Assembly: GCF_000719515.1 (NCBI RefSeq)
Contig: NZ_JOGR01000001.1
Coordinates: 248,001 to 312,000, forward strand
Source of the DNA: Glycomyces sp. NRRL B-16210
GTDB lineage: Bacteria > Actinomycetota > Actinomycetes > Mycobacteriales > Micromonosporaceae
DNA: 64,000 nt
Direction of reading: 5' to 3'
Program-made: the position numbers and the translations under genes
The notes under the pieces: generated by a model
Seen by the model: the letters and a program-made list of their open reading frames with translations, nothing else
Databases searched by the model: none
What the model was told of the DNA's origin: nothing
Part shown: positions 26,452 to 33,852 of the stretch, one piece after another
Position numbering within the stretch: position 1 is the stretch's first letter
How the letters are laid out: every line of letters starts with the position of its first letter

Positions 26452-27192
26452 TCAGGGGATGAGGATCGCGTACTCGCGCAGGTGCCTCTCGAACCCCGGG
26501 GCCACCTCGACCTCCAGGATCACCTCGTCGAGGCTCTGGAAGGGGCCCAGGCGCTCGACGCGCTCGACCACCCGCGCCGCGGTCGCCTCGGTGAAGCCCG
26601 GCAGGTCGCGCAGTACCGCCGCGGGCGCGTGGTTGAGGTCGACCAGGCCGCCGTCGTCGAGGCGCCGCGGCTGATCGGGACGGCCGATGCCGTTGCGCTT
26701 GGCGAGGGACGGGTCCGCCTCGGCCAGCCGCCTCGCGTCCTCGCGCAACTGGCGCTCGCGCTCCAGGGCGGGCGCGACCCAGTCGCCGGCGGAGGGCGCG
26801 GTCGTCTTGGCGGCCGGCGTGCGCGTCCGCTCCTGCCGCGGGCCCTGCACCCACACGTACTTGCGGATCGCGAACAGGTGGGCACTGGCGCCGATCGTGG
26901 TGGCGAGCATCGCGAGGACCTCGGTCGGGAAGACCCAGGCCGGCGCCGTCGCCAACTCGAACGAGGTGAGCAGCAGGAAGAACGCGCCGAGCGCGACCGA
27001 GTAGAGGACGAGCGGCACCAGCGTCACCGCGCTCGCGCGCCGTCCGACCGCGAGGCCGAAGGCGAGCGGCGCCCCCAGCATCGGCAGCAGGAGCGGCAGC
27101 AGCGCCCAGACGATCGTGCCCGCCGTCCGCGCGGCGCCGCCGCCCGTTCGCGGCGGGTGGGCGGGCGCGGGGCTGTACGGCGAGGCGGGCAT
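26452..27192 (-). CDS. Membrane protein with C-terminal helix-hairpin-helix
   Basis: A 246-aa protein with a Pro-rich start, three or four hydrophobic helices (residues 25-110), a basic linker and a C-terminal ComEA-like helix-hairpin-helix pair (VDLNHAPAAVLRDLPGFTEATAARVVERV). ComEA-type domains bind DNA, but here the domain would face the cytoplasm or be used for protein contacts. The family is not one I can name. The ATG at 27192 is the only sensible start. Confidence 0.72.
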   Translation of the reverse strand: MPASPYSPAPAHPPRTGGGAARTAGTIVWALLPLLLPMLGAPLAFGLAVGRRASAVTLVPLVLYSVALGAFFLLLTSFELATAPAWVFPTEVLAMLATTIGASAHLFAIRKYVWVQGPRQERTRTPAAKTTAPSAGDWVAPALERERQLREDARRLAEADPSLAKRNGIGRPDQPRRLDDGGLVDLNHAPAAVLRDLPGFTEATAARVVERVERLGPFQSLDEVILEVEVAPGFERHLREYAILIP

Positions 27193-27242
27193 GTGCCGAG
27201 GATAGCGGCCCGCCGCCCGACCGGGACCGCCCGTGAACGCGG

Positions 27243-27274
27243 CGAAGGCCGGACGGTTCGCCGTCCGGCCTTCG
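27243..27274 (-). terminator. Terminator of sucCD
   Basis: A perfect 14-bp stem (27243-27256 with 27261-27274) with a four-base loop lies 9 bp beyond the sucD stop on the minus strand. Confidence 0.75.
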
Positions 27275-27283
27275 TTCGTCTCG

Positions 27284-28171
27284 CTAGAGGTTCTCGACGA
27301 CCTCGCGCATGAGGCGGGCGGTCTCGCTGGGGGTCTTGCCGACTTTGACGCCGGCGGCCTCCAGGGCCTCCTTCTTCGACTCGGCGGTGCCGGCCGAACC
27401 GGAGATGATGGCGCCGGCGTGGCCCATCGTCTTGCCCTCCGGCGCGGTGAAGCCCGCGATGTAGCCGACCACGGGCTTGGTCACGTGCTCCTTGATGTAC
27501 GCGGCGGCCCGCTCCTCGGCGTCGCCGCCGATCTCGCCGATCATGACGATCGCCTTGGTCTCCGGGTCCTCCTCGAAGGCCTTGAGGCAGTCGATGTGGG
27601 TGGTCCCGATGACCGGGTCGCCGCCGATGCCGACGGAGGTCGAGAAGCCGATGTCGCGCAGCTCGTACATGAGCTGGTAGGTCAGCGTGCCCGACTTGGA
27701 GACCAGGCCGATGGGGCCGGCGCCGGTGATGTCGGCGGGGGTGATGCCCGCGTTCGACTTGCCGGGGCTGGCGATCCCGGGGCAGTTGGGCCCGACGATG
27801 CGGGTCTTGCCGCCCTTGGACTCGGCGTGGTTCCAGAAGGTCACCGAGTCGTGCACCGGGATGCCCTCGGTGATGACGATGACCAGTTCGATCTCGGCGT
27901 CGATCGCCTCGATGACGGCGGCCTTGGAGAAGGCCGGGGGTACGAACACGACCGAGGCGTTCGCGCCGGTCTCACTGATGGCCTCCTGCACGGAGGCGAA
28001 CACCGGGAGGCTCACGCCGTCGACGTCGACCTTGGTGCCGGCCTTGCGCGGGTTGACGCCGCCGACGATCTCGGTGCCGGCCTTGAGCATGCGGCGGGTG
28101 TGCTTCATGCCCTCGGAGCCGGTCATGCCCTGGACGATGACCTTGGAGTTCTCGTTGAGGAAGATCGCCAT
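27284..28171 (-). CDS. sucD: Succinyl-CoA synthetase alpha subunit
   Basis: The 295-aa alpha subunit makes ATP or GTP from succinyl-CoA in the TCA cycle. It has the CoA-binding start AIFLNENSKVIVQGMTGSEG, the SKSGTLTYQ segment and the phosphohistidine site MGHAGAIISG near residue 245. Start ATG 28171 has a GGGGG-rich site upstream. Four bases separate it from sucC, so the two subunits are co-translated. Confidence 0.97.
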   Translation of the reverse strand: MAIFLNENSKVIVQGMTGSEGMKHTRRMLKAGTEIVGGVNPRKAGTKVDVDGVSLPVFASVQEAISETGANASVVFVPPAFSKAAVIEAIDAEIELVIVITEGIPVHDSVTFWNHAESKGGKTRIVGPNCPGIASPGKSNAGITPADITGAGPIGLVSKSGTLTYQLMYELRDIGFSTSVGIGGDPVIGTTHIDCLKAFEEDPETKAIVMIGEIGGDAEERAAAYIKEHVTKPVVGYIAGFTAPEGKTMGHAGAIISGSAGTAESKKEALEAAGVKVGKTPSETARLMREVVENL

Positions 28172-28175
28172 GGAC

Positions 28176-29354
28176 TTAAGCCCCCTGGTTCGCGAGTTCG
28201 GCGGCCTTGTCGGCCGCGGCGTCCATGGTCTCGACCACGGTGATGAGCGGGTGGTTCGCGTCGGCGAGGATCTTGCGACCGGCCTCGGCGTTGTTGCCGT
28301 CGATGCGGGCGACCAGCGGCTTGGTGACGTCCTCGCCGCGGTCGGCGAGGGTCTGGAGGGCGCCGAGGATGCCGCGGGCGACCTCGTCGCAGGCGGTGAT
28401 GCCGCCGAAGATGTTCACGAACACGCTCTTGACCTGCGGGTCCGACAGGACCACTTCGAGGCCGTTCGCCATGACCGCGGCCGAGGCGCCGCCGCCGATG
28501 TCGAGGAAGTTCGCGGGCTTGACGCCGCCGTGGCCCTCGCCGGCGTAGGACACGACGTCGAGGGTGGACATGACCAGCCCCGCGCCGTTGCCGATGATGC
28601 CGACCGAGCCGTCGAGCTTGACGTAGTTCAGGCCGGACTCGGTGGCGCGCCGCTCCAGCGGGTCGACGGCCGACTTGTCCTCGAACTCGGCGTTCTCGGG
28701 GTGGCGGAAGGAGGCGTTCTCGTCGAGCGTGACCTTCGCGTCGAGCGCGAGGACCCGGCCCTCGGGGGTGCGCACGAGGGGGTTGACCTCGACGAGCGTG
28801 GCGTCTTCGGCCACGAACGCGCCCCAGAGCTTGACGAACACGTCGACGAGCTGGTCGCGCAGGTCCTCGGGGAACCCGGCCTTGTCGAAGATGGAGTTCG
28901 CGATCTCCGGGGTGACGCCGACGCCGGCGTCGATCGGGAGCTTCACGACCTTCTCGGGGTCGGTGTGGGCGACCTCTTCGATCTCCATGCCGCCGGCGAC
29001 CGAGGCGATGCACAGGAAGGTGCGGTTCGCGCGGTCGAGGAGGTAGGAGAAGTAGTACTCGGAGTCGATGTCGGCGGTGACCGTCAGCATGACCTTCTCG
29101 ACGGTGTGGCCCTTGATGTCCATGCCGAGGATGTTCGTGGCGTGGGTCTCGACCTCGGCGACGGAGTCGGCGAGTTTGACGCCGCCCGCCTTGCCTCGAC
29201 CGCCGACCTTCACCTGCGCTTTGACGACCACCCGGTCACCGAGGCGCTCGGCGAGCTCCACGGCCTCCTGCGGGGTGGTGGCGACGCCGCCGTCCAGCAC
29301 CGGCACGCTGTGCCGGGCGAACAGTGCGCGGCCCTGGTATTCGTACAGATCCAC
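28176..29354 (-). CDS. sucC: Succinyl-CoA synthetase beta subunit
   Basis: The 392-aa beta subunit binds nucleotide through an ATP-grasp fold. It opens MDLYEYQGRALFARHSVPVLDG and has VVKAQVKVGGRGKAGGVKLA, VEVNPLV and the C-terminal NIFGGITACDEVA and RIDGNNAEAGR motifs. The start is GTG at 29354 with GTGGAG upstream, a somewhat long spacing. It is the promoter-proximal gene of sucCD. Confidence 0.97.
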   Translation of the reverse strand: MDLYEYQGRALFARHSVPVLDGGVATTPQEAVELAERLGDRVVVKAQVKVGGRGKAGGVKLADSVAEVETHATNILGMDIKGHTVEKVMLTVTADIDSEYYFSYLLDRANRTFLCIASVAGGMEIEEVAHTDPEKVVKLPIDAGVGVTPEIANSIFDKAGFPEDLRDQLVDVFVKLWGAFVAEDATLVEVNPLVRTPEGRVLALDAKVTLDENASFRHPENAEFEDKSAVDPLERRATESGLNYVKLDGSVGIIGNGAGLVMSTLDVVSYAGEGHGGVKPANFLDIGGGASAAVMANGLEVVLSDPQVKSVFVNIFGGITACDEVARGILGALQTLADRGEDVTKPLVARIDGNNAEAGRKILADANHPLITVVETMDAAADKAAELANQGA

Positions 29355-30117
29355 TGTAGAGTCCGCTCCACTAGCTAGTCTTCTGTGACCGGGTCGGCCT
29401 GGGCCTCCGCCCAGGGGCCCGGTGCGGGCCGCGGTCTCGGCGAACCGGGGCCGGTGGGCGGGGAACAGGCACAGGTGCCCGTTATCGCAGGGTAACGCGC
29501 GGCGAGCCGCCGGAGCGTACGGCGGGCGGCCGGTGTGACGAGTCAGGCTTGCGCGGCGCGGCGCAGGGCGCCGGCTGGGGATTCACGATGCGGCGGCGAA
29601 GAAGTGAGCGGAACGGGCCCGGGCCTGGCGCACCCGCGGTCGGGCGTGTCGCGGCAGAGGCGCCCCCGGTTCGATAATGACTCGGGGGTGCGACATCGGG
29701 GCGGGGACGAGTTCGGCCGTTGTGACTCGGGGCGGCTCGGAATTGCGCGGAGCACCGGGGAAAGAGGCGGGGACCGGACGCACCCCTCAGGCGTCCGGTC
29801 CCCTTAGCGGGAACCAAGCCCACCCCTCAATGGCTTGATTCCCTTAGGCACGATGCCCTATCGCCACCCCTCAATCGACAGGGCATCGGCAGTTTGTGGC
29901 ATGGCTCTAGCGCGTTCCCTGATCGGGGCGAGGCCCTGATGCGTGTGCTCGAACCATTGCGGTGCGGTCTTTCGACTCGCGGCCGATGCGTCTTCCGCGT
30001 TTTCCTTCTGCGTCCGACACTTATAAGAACGAGGCCCGCCGAGCGCGGTTACGGTCGCCGTTGCGGTTTTCTCGAAAAAACTTTGAGCCGGGTCGTTCGC
30101 CCAGGTCGCGGCCTATC
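29355..30117. other. 763-bp non-coding region between sucC and the B12-binding gene
   Basis: Open frames here are short, have no family features and no ribosome-binding site. The sucCD promoter must lie in the left end. GATAAT at 29673-29678 could be a plus-strand -10 element for an RNA that covers the hairpin array at 29769-29888. A 7-bp hairpin lies at 29398-29415. The right end, 29940-30100, is less GC-rich and contains TATAAG (30022-30027) and a run AAAAAA that would read as U6 at the end of the minus-strand B12-binding gene. Confidence 0.5.
29769..29888 (+). ncRNA. Tandem array of three hairpins with identical C-rich loops
   Basis: Three adjacent hairpins have unrelated stems but the same nine-base loop CACCCCTCA, starting at 29781, 29821 and 29865. 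Stem 1 pairs 29769-29781 with 29791-29803 (13 bp, perfect). Stem 2 pairs 29809-29820 with 29832-29843 (11 of 12). Stem 3 pairs 29852-29863 with 29876-29887 (11 of 12). The spacers both contain TTAG. Because stems vary and loops do not, selection on an RNA structure displaying the loop is likely. On the plus strand the loop resembles the 16S anti-Shine-Dalgarno (CACC..UC) and recalls actinobacterial 6C RNAs, but it has only four consecutive C. Strand and transcript ends are inferred; no U-tract terminator is seen. Confidence 0.6.
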
Positions 30118-30549
30118 TCAGACGGCCGCGGGGCGTCCCTGATCGGGTGAGGCGACGTGTTCGCGGACCCATTCGGCGATCACCTGGGTCGAGGCCCCGG
30201 GGCCGAATATCTCGGCCACTCCGGCCTCGCGCAGCTGCGCGGCGTCCTCGTCGGGAATGATGCCGCCGCCGAAGACGACGATGTCGCGCGCGTCGGCCTC
30301 GTCGAGTAGTCGCAGCACGCGCGGGAACAGCGTCATATGGGCGCCGGAGAGGATGCTCAGTCCGATCGCGTCGGCGTCCTCGGCGATCGCGGTCGCCACG
30401 ACCTGCTCGGGGGAGTTGTGGAGGCCGGTGTAGACCACTTCCATGCCCGCGTCGCGCAGGGCCCGCGCCACGACCTTCGCGCCGCGGTCGTGCCCGTCGA
30501 GCCCGACCTTCGCCACGACCACCCGGATCGGTGCGCCACTTGCAGACAT
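30118..30549 (-). CDS. Stand-alone cobalamin-binding domain protein
   Basis: A 143-aa protein that is only the B12-binding domain found at the C-terminus of methylmalonyl-CoA mutase and in small mutase subunits. The cobalamin His motif GLDGHDRGAKV, SILSGAH and the FGGGIIPDED loop are intact. The ATG at 30549 has GAGGAGGT 6 nt upstream, which settles the start. No mutase large subunit lies in the window, so it either pairs with one encoded elsewhere, as in isobutyryl-CoA or ethylmalonyl-type mutases, or acts as a B12 sensor. Confidence 0.9.
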   Translation of the reverse strand: MSASGAPIRVVVAKVGLDGHDRGAKVVARALRDAGMEVVYTGLHNSPEQVVATAIAEDADAIGLSILSGAHMTLFPRVLRLLDEADARDIVVFGGGIIPDEDAAQLREAGVAEIFGPGASTQVIAEWVREHVASPDQGRPAAV

Positions 30550-30663
30550 CGATGTACCTCCTCGTACGGAGACCGCGGCGTTCACGGCGCTTTTGGCGAA
30601 CCGTGGACGCCGCGGCCGTTGCATACGAGTGAGCTTAGTCGCGACCGGCGGGAGCCGGTAGGC

Positions 30664-31701
30664 CTAACGGCCGTAGGGGCCCTGCGGGGGCTGCTGCCCC
30701 TGCTGGGGGTAGCCGGGCGGCGGGGGCGGGTAGCCGCCGGGCTGTCCCTGCTGGCCGTACGGCTGCTGTCCCTGCTGCGGGTAGCCGGCCTGCTGCGGGT
30801 ATCCGGGCCCGGCGGGCGTGCCCTTGATGTACGCCTTGGACGCGTCGTCCTTGATGTAGATGAAGGACGCGTAGCCGTAGGCGCCGGCGAGCAGGATGCT
30901 CTGGACGAGGCTGATCACGCCCAGCCCGCCGAACACCGCGATGGTGTTGAAGGAGCTGAACAGGCCGAGCACGGCGCTGCCCGCGGCGATCATCATGAGG
31001 ATGATGCCGGTGAGGCGGAGGCCGTTCGAGGTGATCTGGCCCCGCGGCAGCGCGTAGCCGTACCAGCCCAGCGCGAGCGCGAACAGGATGCTCAGCGGGG
31101 CGGTGACGATGGCGAAGCCGCCGAGCACCGCCAGGACGATGATGCTGGTGAGCAGGCCGATGCCGGAGCCGACGATCGCCATGAGCCCGATGCGCTTGAC
31201 GCCTTCGGGGGCCTCGCCGGCCGCCGGGGCCGTCTGCGGCTGCGGGTATCCCGGCTGCTGTTGCTGCGGGGGCGGCGGGTAGCCGCCGGGCTGGCCCTGC
31301 TGCGGGCCGGGCTGGCCGTACGGCTGCTGCGGCCCGGGGCTCTGCGGGGTCGGTCCGAGCGGGCCCTGCGGGGGCTGCGAGGCCTGCTGGCCCGTGGGCT
31401 GGAAGCCGGTCTGCGAGCCGCTCTGCTGGGGCATGACGGTGGTCTCGGCGAACGCGGCGGCGGGCGGTTCGGCCGGGCCGGTCGGGTTGCCGAGCGGCGA
31501 GGCCGGGGGCGGGGGCGTCGTCGGCGCGGGCGGGACGGCGCCGCGCTGGATCTTCATGGTGCGGTCGAGGTTGTCCTCGTCGCCCGGTCCGGCGGCGGGC
31601 GCGGCGGGACCGGGCGCGCCGGCGCCGGGCGCACCGCCGGGCTTGAGCTTGAAGGTGCCGCCGTCCTCGTCGTCTGGTCGGTCGTTCTCAGGGGGAGTCA
31701 T
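30664..31701 (-). CDS. Proline/glutamine-rich DUF4190-like membrane protein
   Basis: A 345-aa protein with a long, disordered Pro/Gly/Gln-rich N-terminal half (repeats of QPGGYPPPP and GQQPYGQ) and another such tail, flanking four hydrophobic helices (RIGLMAIVGSGIGLLTSIIVL, FAIVTAPLSILFALALGWYG, LRLTGIILMMIAAGSAVLGL, GVISLVQSILLAGAYG). This plan is common in actinobacterial DUF4190-type envelope proteins of unknown role. Start ATG 31701 was preferred to one 45 nt upstream because it begins the typical acidic MTPPENDRPDDED stretch. Confidence 0.75.
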   Translation of the reverse strand: MTPPENDRPDDEDGGTFKLKPGGAPGAGAPGPAAPAAGPGDEDNLDRTMKIQRGAVPPAPTTPPPPASPLGNPTGPAEPPAAAFAETTVMPQQSGSQTGFQPTGQQASQPPQGPLGPTPQSPGPQQPYGQPGPQQGQPGGYPPPPQQQQPGYPQPQTAPAAGEAPEGVKRIGLMAIVGSGIGLLTSIIVLAVLGGFAIVTAPLSILFALALGWYGYALPRGQITSNGLRLTGIILMMIAAGSAVLGLFSSFNTIAVFGGLGVISLVQSILLAGAYGYASFIYIKDDASKAYIKGTPAGPGYPQQAGYPQQGQQPYGQQGQPGGYPPPPPGYPQQGQQPPQGPYGR

Positions 31702-31867
31702 TGCATCCACGCTCCATGCCGGATCAGGTCGTGACTTCTCTCGCACTCACCTTAGCTTCCGCATGCCGCAACCGGGGGAAGCCGTCCCTCGTTCAGCGCG
31801 AACGCCAGGGGCGCAAGGGTTTCGAGTGGCGCCCGCATCGGCCGGGGCCGTACTCCCGCAAGCGGTG

Positions 31868-32254
31868 TCAGGCGAGGTGCTTGACGAGGACGCCGCGGTG
31901 GGTCGGCTTGGCCGCGTCGAAGCGCTCCTGGCCGGTGGGGGTGAGCATGAGGAAGTTCGCGCGGCGGTCGAACTCGCACGCGGCCCGGGTCACGAGCCCG
32001 GCCTTCTCCAGGCGGGTGACGGTGCGGGAGAGGGCGCTCTGGCTGAGGTACATCTCGGCCTCGATGTCCTTCATCTTGGCCTGGCCGCCGCCTTCGCCGC
32101 AGCACCGGGACAGGATCTGGAGCACCTCGAACTCGCTCAGTCCCAGGCCGTGCCGGGCCTGGAGCTCGTTCTCCAGCTCGCACGAGGCGGCGTGGTACAC
32201 GCGCAGTGTCTCTGACCACTTGACGCACACGTCTTCGCCCGATGCAGCCTCCAT
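31868..32254 (-). CDS. MarR-family transcriptional regulator
   Basis: A 128-aa winged-helix regulator, a little short for MarR but complete: helix 1-2 dimer region, recognition helix MYLSQSALSRTVTRLEKAGLV and wing CEFDRRANFLMLTPTG. It is divergent from a DHA2-type drug exporter and the 86-bp gap carries inverted and direct repeats, so it probably represses both genes until a toxic ligand binds. Several cysteines (CELEN, ILSRCCGEGGG) could allow redox sensing; that is a guess. The start at 32254 may be leaderless (TAATCT 7 nt upstream). Confidence 0.88.
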   Translation of the reverse strand: MEAASGEDVCVKWSETLRVYHAASCELENELQARHGLGLSEFEVLQILSRCCGEGGGQAKMKDIEAEMYLSQSALSRTVTRLEKAGLVTRAACEFDRRANFLMLTPTGQERFDAAKPTHRGVLVKHLA

Positions 32255-32270
32255 GACCAGGAGATTACCA

Positions 32271-32340
32271 TGTCAAGGCATTTAATGTCCATGCATTTGA
32301 TGTGTTGACATCCAATGCACGCGCATGTAAATTCGTGCCC
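32271..32340. promoter_or_regulatory. Overlapping divergent promoters and MarR operators
   Basis: Plus strand: TTGACA (32305-32310), 17 bp, TAAATT (32328-32333), which puts the start of transcription at or one base before the ATG at 32341. Minus strand: TGGACA (complement of 32286-32291) and TAATCT about 18 bp on, 7 nt before the marR ATG. An 11-bp inverted repeat (32292-32302 with 32309-32319, 10 of 11 matched) covers the plus -35 box, and GCATTTAATG/GCATTTGATG (32278 and 32293) is a direct repeat 15 bp apart. A bound MarR dimer would block both promoters. Confidence 0.75.
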
Positions 32341-33795
32341 ATGACGATCACCGCCACAAAACCCCTGGACAACAGCAATTCGAACCCCGTCGATGCGCCC
32401 GCACACGCCCCGTCCCGATGGGGACCGCGGCTCTGGGCCGTCCTCTTCGTCGCCGGCCTCGCGATGTTCCTCGACGCCCTCGACGTCTCCATGGTCGGCG
32501 TCGCGCTCCCCTCCATCGGCGCCGAGCTCGGCCTGGAGACCGCCTCGCTCCAATGGATCGTCAACGGCTACATCCTCGGCTACGGCGGCCTGCTCCTCCT
32601 GGGCGGACGCATGGCCGACCTGCTGGGACGGCGCCGGGTGTTCCTCGCCGCGCTCGTCGTCTTCGGCGCCGCCTCGCTCATCGGCGGCATGGTCGACAGC
32701 GAGGCCCTGCTCATCGCCTCGCGCATCGTCAAGGGCGTCGCCGCCGCCTTCACCGCCCCGGCGGCCCTGTCGATCATCACGACGACCTTCAAAGAGGGCC
32801 ACGACCGCAACAAGGCCCTGTCGATCTTCGCCGTCTTCGGCGCCACCGGCTACGCCTCCGGGCTCATCGCCTCAGGGCTGCTCACCAGCATCGACTGGCG
32901 CCTGACCTTCTACGCGCCGGTCGCCGTGGTCGCCGTCGTCCTCGTCGCCGCGTTCATCGTGGTGCCCCGCACCGCCGAGAACGAGCGCGGCGGCATCGAC
33001 TTCGCCGGCTCGGCCACCCTCACCGGCGGGATGCTCGCCGCCGTCTACACCATCGTCACCGTCCCCGAGACCGGTTTCACGCCGCTGGTCACCGCCACCG
33101 CCGTCGCCGCGGTGGCCCTCCTCGCGGCGTTCTTCGTCATCGAGAAGCGCATCGCCCACCCGCTGGTGCGCCTGAGCATCTTCAAGGTCAAGTCGATCGT
33201 GCGGGCCAACCTGGCCGCGCTGGCGATCTTCGGCTCCTACATCAGCTTCCAGACCATCGTGTCCCTCTACCTCCAGAACACGCTCCGGTGGGAGCCGCTC
33301 ACCATGGCGCTCGCGCTGGCCCCGGCCGGAATCCTCGTGGCGTTCCTGTCGCCGTTCGCCGGGCGCCTGATCGACCGCTACGGCACCAAGCCGATGATCA
33401 TCGCCTCGATGGCGGCGTTCGTACTCGGCTACGTGTGGTTCATCGTGCGCGGCGGCAGCGCCGAGCCGAACTACCTCGCCGACTACCTGCCGGCGTTCCT
33501 GCTGCTGGGCCTCGGCTTCGCGATCGGCTTCTCCTCGGTCATGGTCCAGGCCACCGAGGGCATCGCCGACGACGAGCAGGGCCTGGCCTCGGGGCTCGTG
33601 CAGACCTCCGGGCAGATCGGCGGCGCGGTCGTCCTCGCCGTCGTCACCGGGCTGATCACCGGCGGCGCGGCCACCGGCATCGCCCAGTACCGGCCCGGCC
33701 TCTACATGGTCACCGCCGTCGCCCTGATCGGCCTGGCCGCCAGCGCGACCGCCCTGTTCGGCCGCCGCGCCGAGGACACCGTCGAGGCCGCATAA
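32341..33795 (+). CDS. DHA2-family MFS multidrug exporter
   Basis: A 484-aa, 14-helix proton-coupled exporter. It shows DVSMVGVALPSIGAELG, the motif-A loop GGRMADLLGRRRVF, the motif-C-like GATGYASGLIASGLL and a C-terminal LASGLVQTSGQIGGAV. The ATG at 32341 was chosen over an earlier in-frame TTG because it follows an excellent promoter that leaves no leader. Neighbouring MarR control suggests export of an antibiotic or phenolic compound. A strong terminator follows. Confidence 0.93.
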   Translation: MTITATKPLDNSNSNPVDAPAHAPSRWGPRLWAVLFVAGLAMFLDALDVSMVGVALPSIGAELGLETASLQWIVNGYILGYGGLLLLGGRMADLLGRRRVFLAALVVFGAASLIGGMVDSEALLIASRIVKGVAAAFTAPAALSIITTTFKEGHDRNKALSIFAVFGATGYASGLIASGLLTSIDWRLTFYAPVAVVAVVLVAAFIVVPRTAENERGGIDFAGSATLTGGMLAAVYTIVTVPETGFTPLVTATAVAAVALLAAFFVIEKRIAHPLVRLSIFKVKSIVRANLAALAIFGSYISFQTIVSLYLQNTLRWEPLTMALALAPAGILVAFLSPFAGRLIDRYGTKPMIIASMAAFVLGYVWFIVRGGSAEPNYLADYLPAFLLLGLGFAIGFSSVMVQATEGIADDEQGLASGLVQTSGQIGGAVVLAVVTGLITGGAATGIAQYRPGLYMVTAVALIGLAASATALFGRRAEDTVEAA

Positions 33796-33813
33796 CCCCA
33801 CTCCTGCGCACCG

Positions 33814-33851
33814 CGGACCGGGCCGCCGTCCCATGACGGCGGCCCGGTCCG
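33814..33851. terminator. Bidirectional terminator between convergent genes
   Basis: A perfect 16-bp stem (33815-33830 with 33835-33850), extendable by one pair, with loop CCAT lies between the DHA2 exporter and the convergent ABC permease. Confidence 0.82.
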
Positions 33852-33852
33852 T

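Noticed and set aside
29482..29823. Open frames on both strands around the hairpin array
   Set aside because: They are short, overlap each other, have no ribosome-binding site and consist of Pro/Arg-rich sequence typical of non-coding GC-rich DNA.
29769..29888. CRISPR array
   Set aside because: The repeated unit is only nine bases, lies in hairpin loops, the spacing varies (40 and 44 bp) and no cas gene is present.
29769..29888. Three ordinary terminators in a row
   Set aside because: No T-run follows any of them on either strand, and shared loops with unrelated stems are not a property of terminators.
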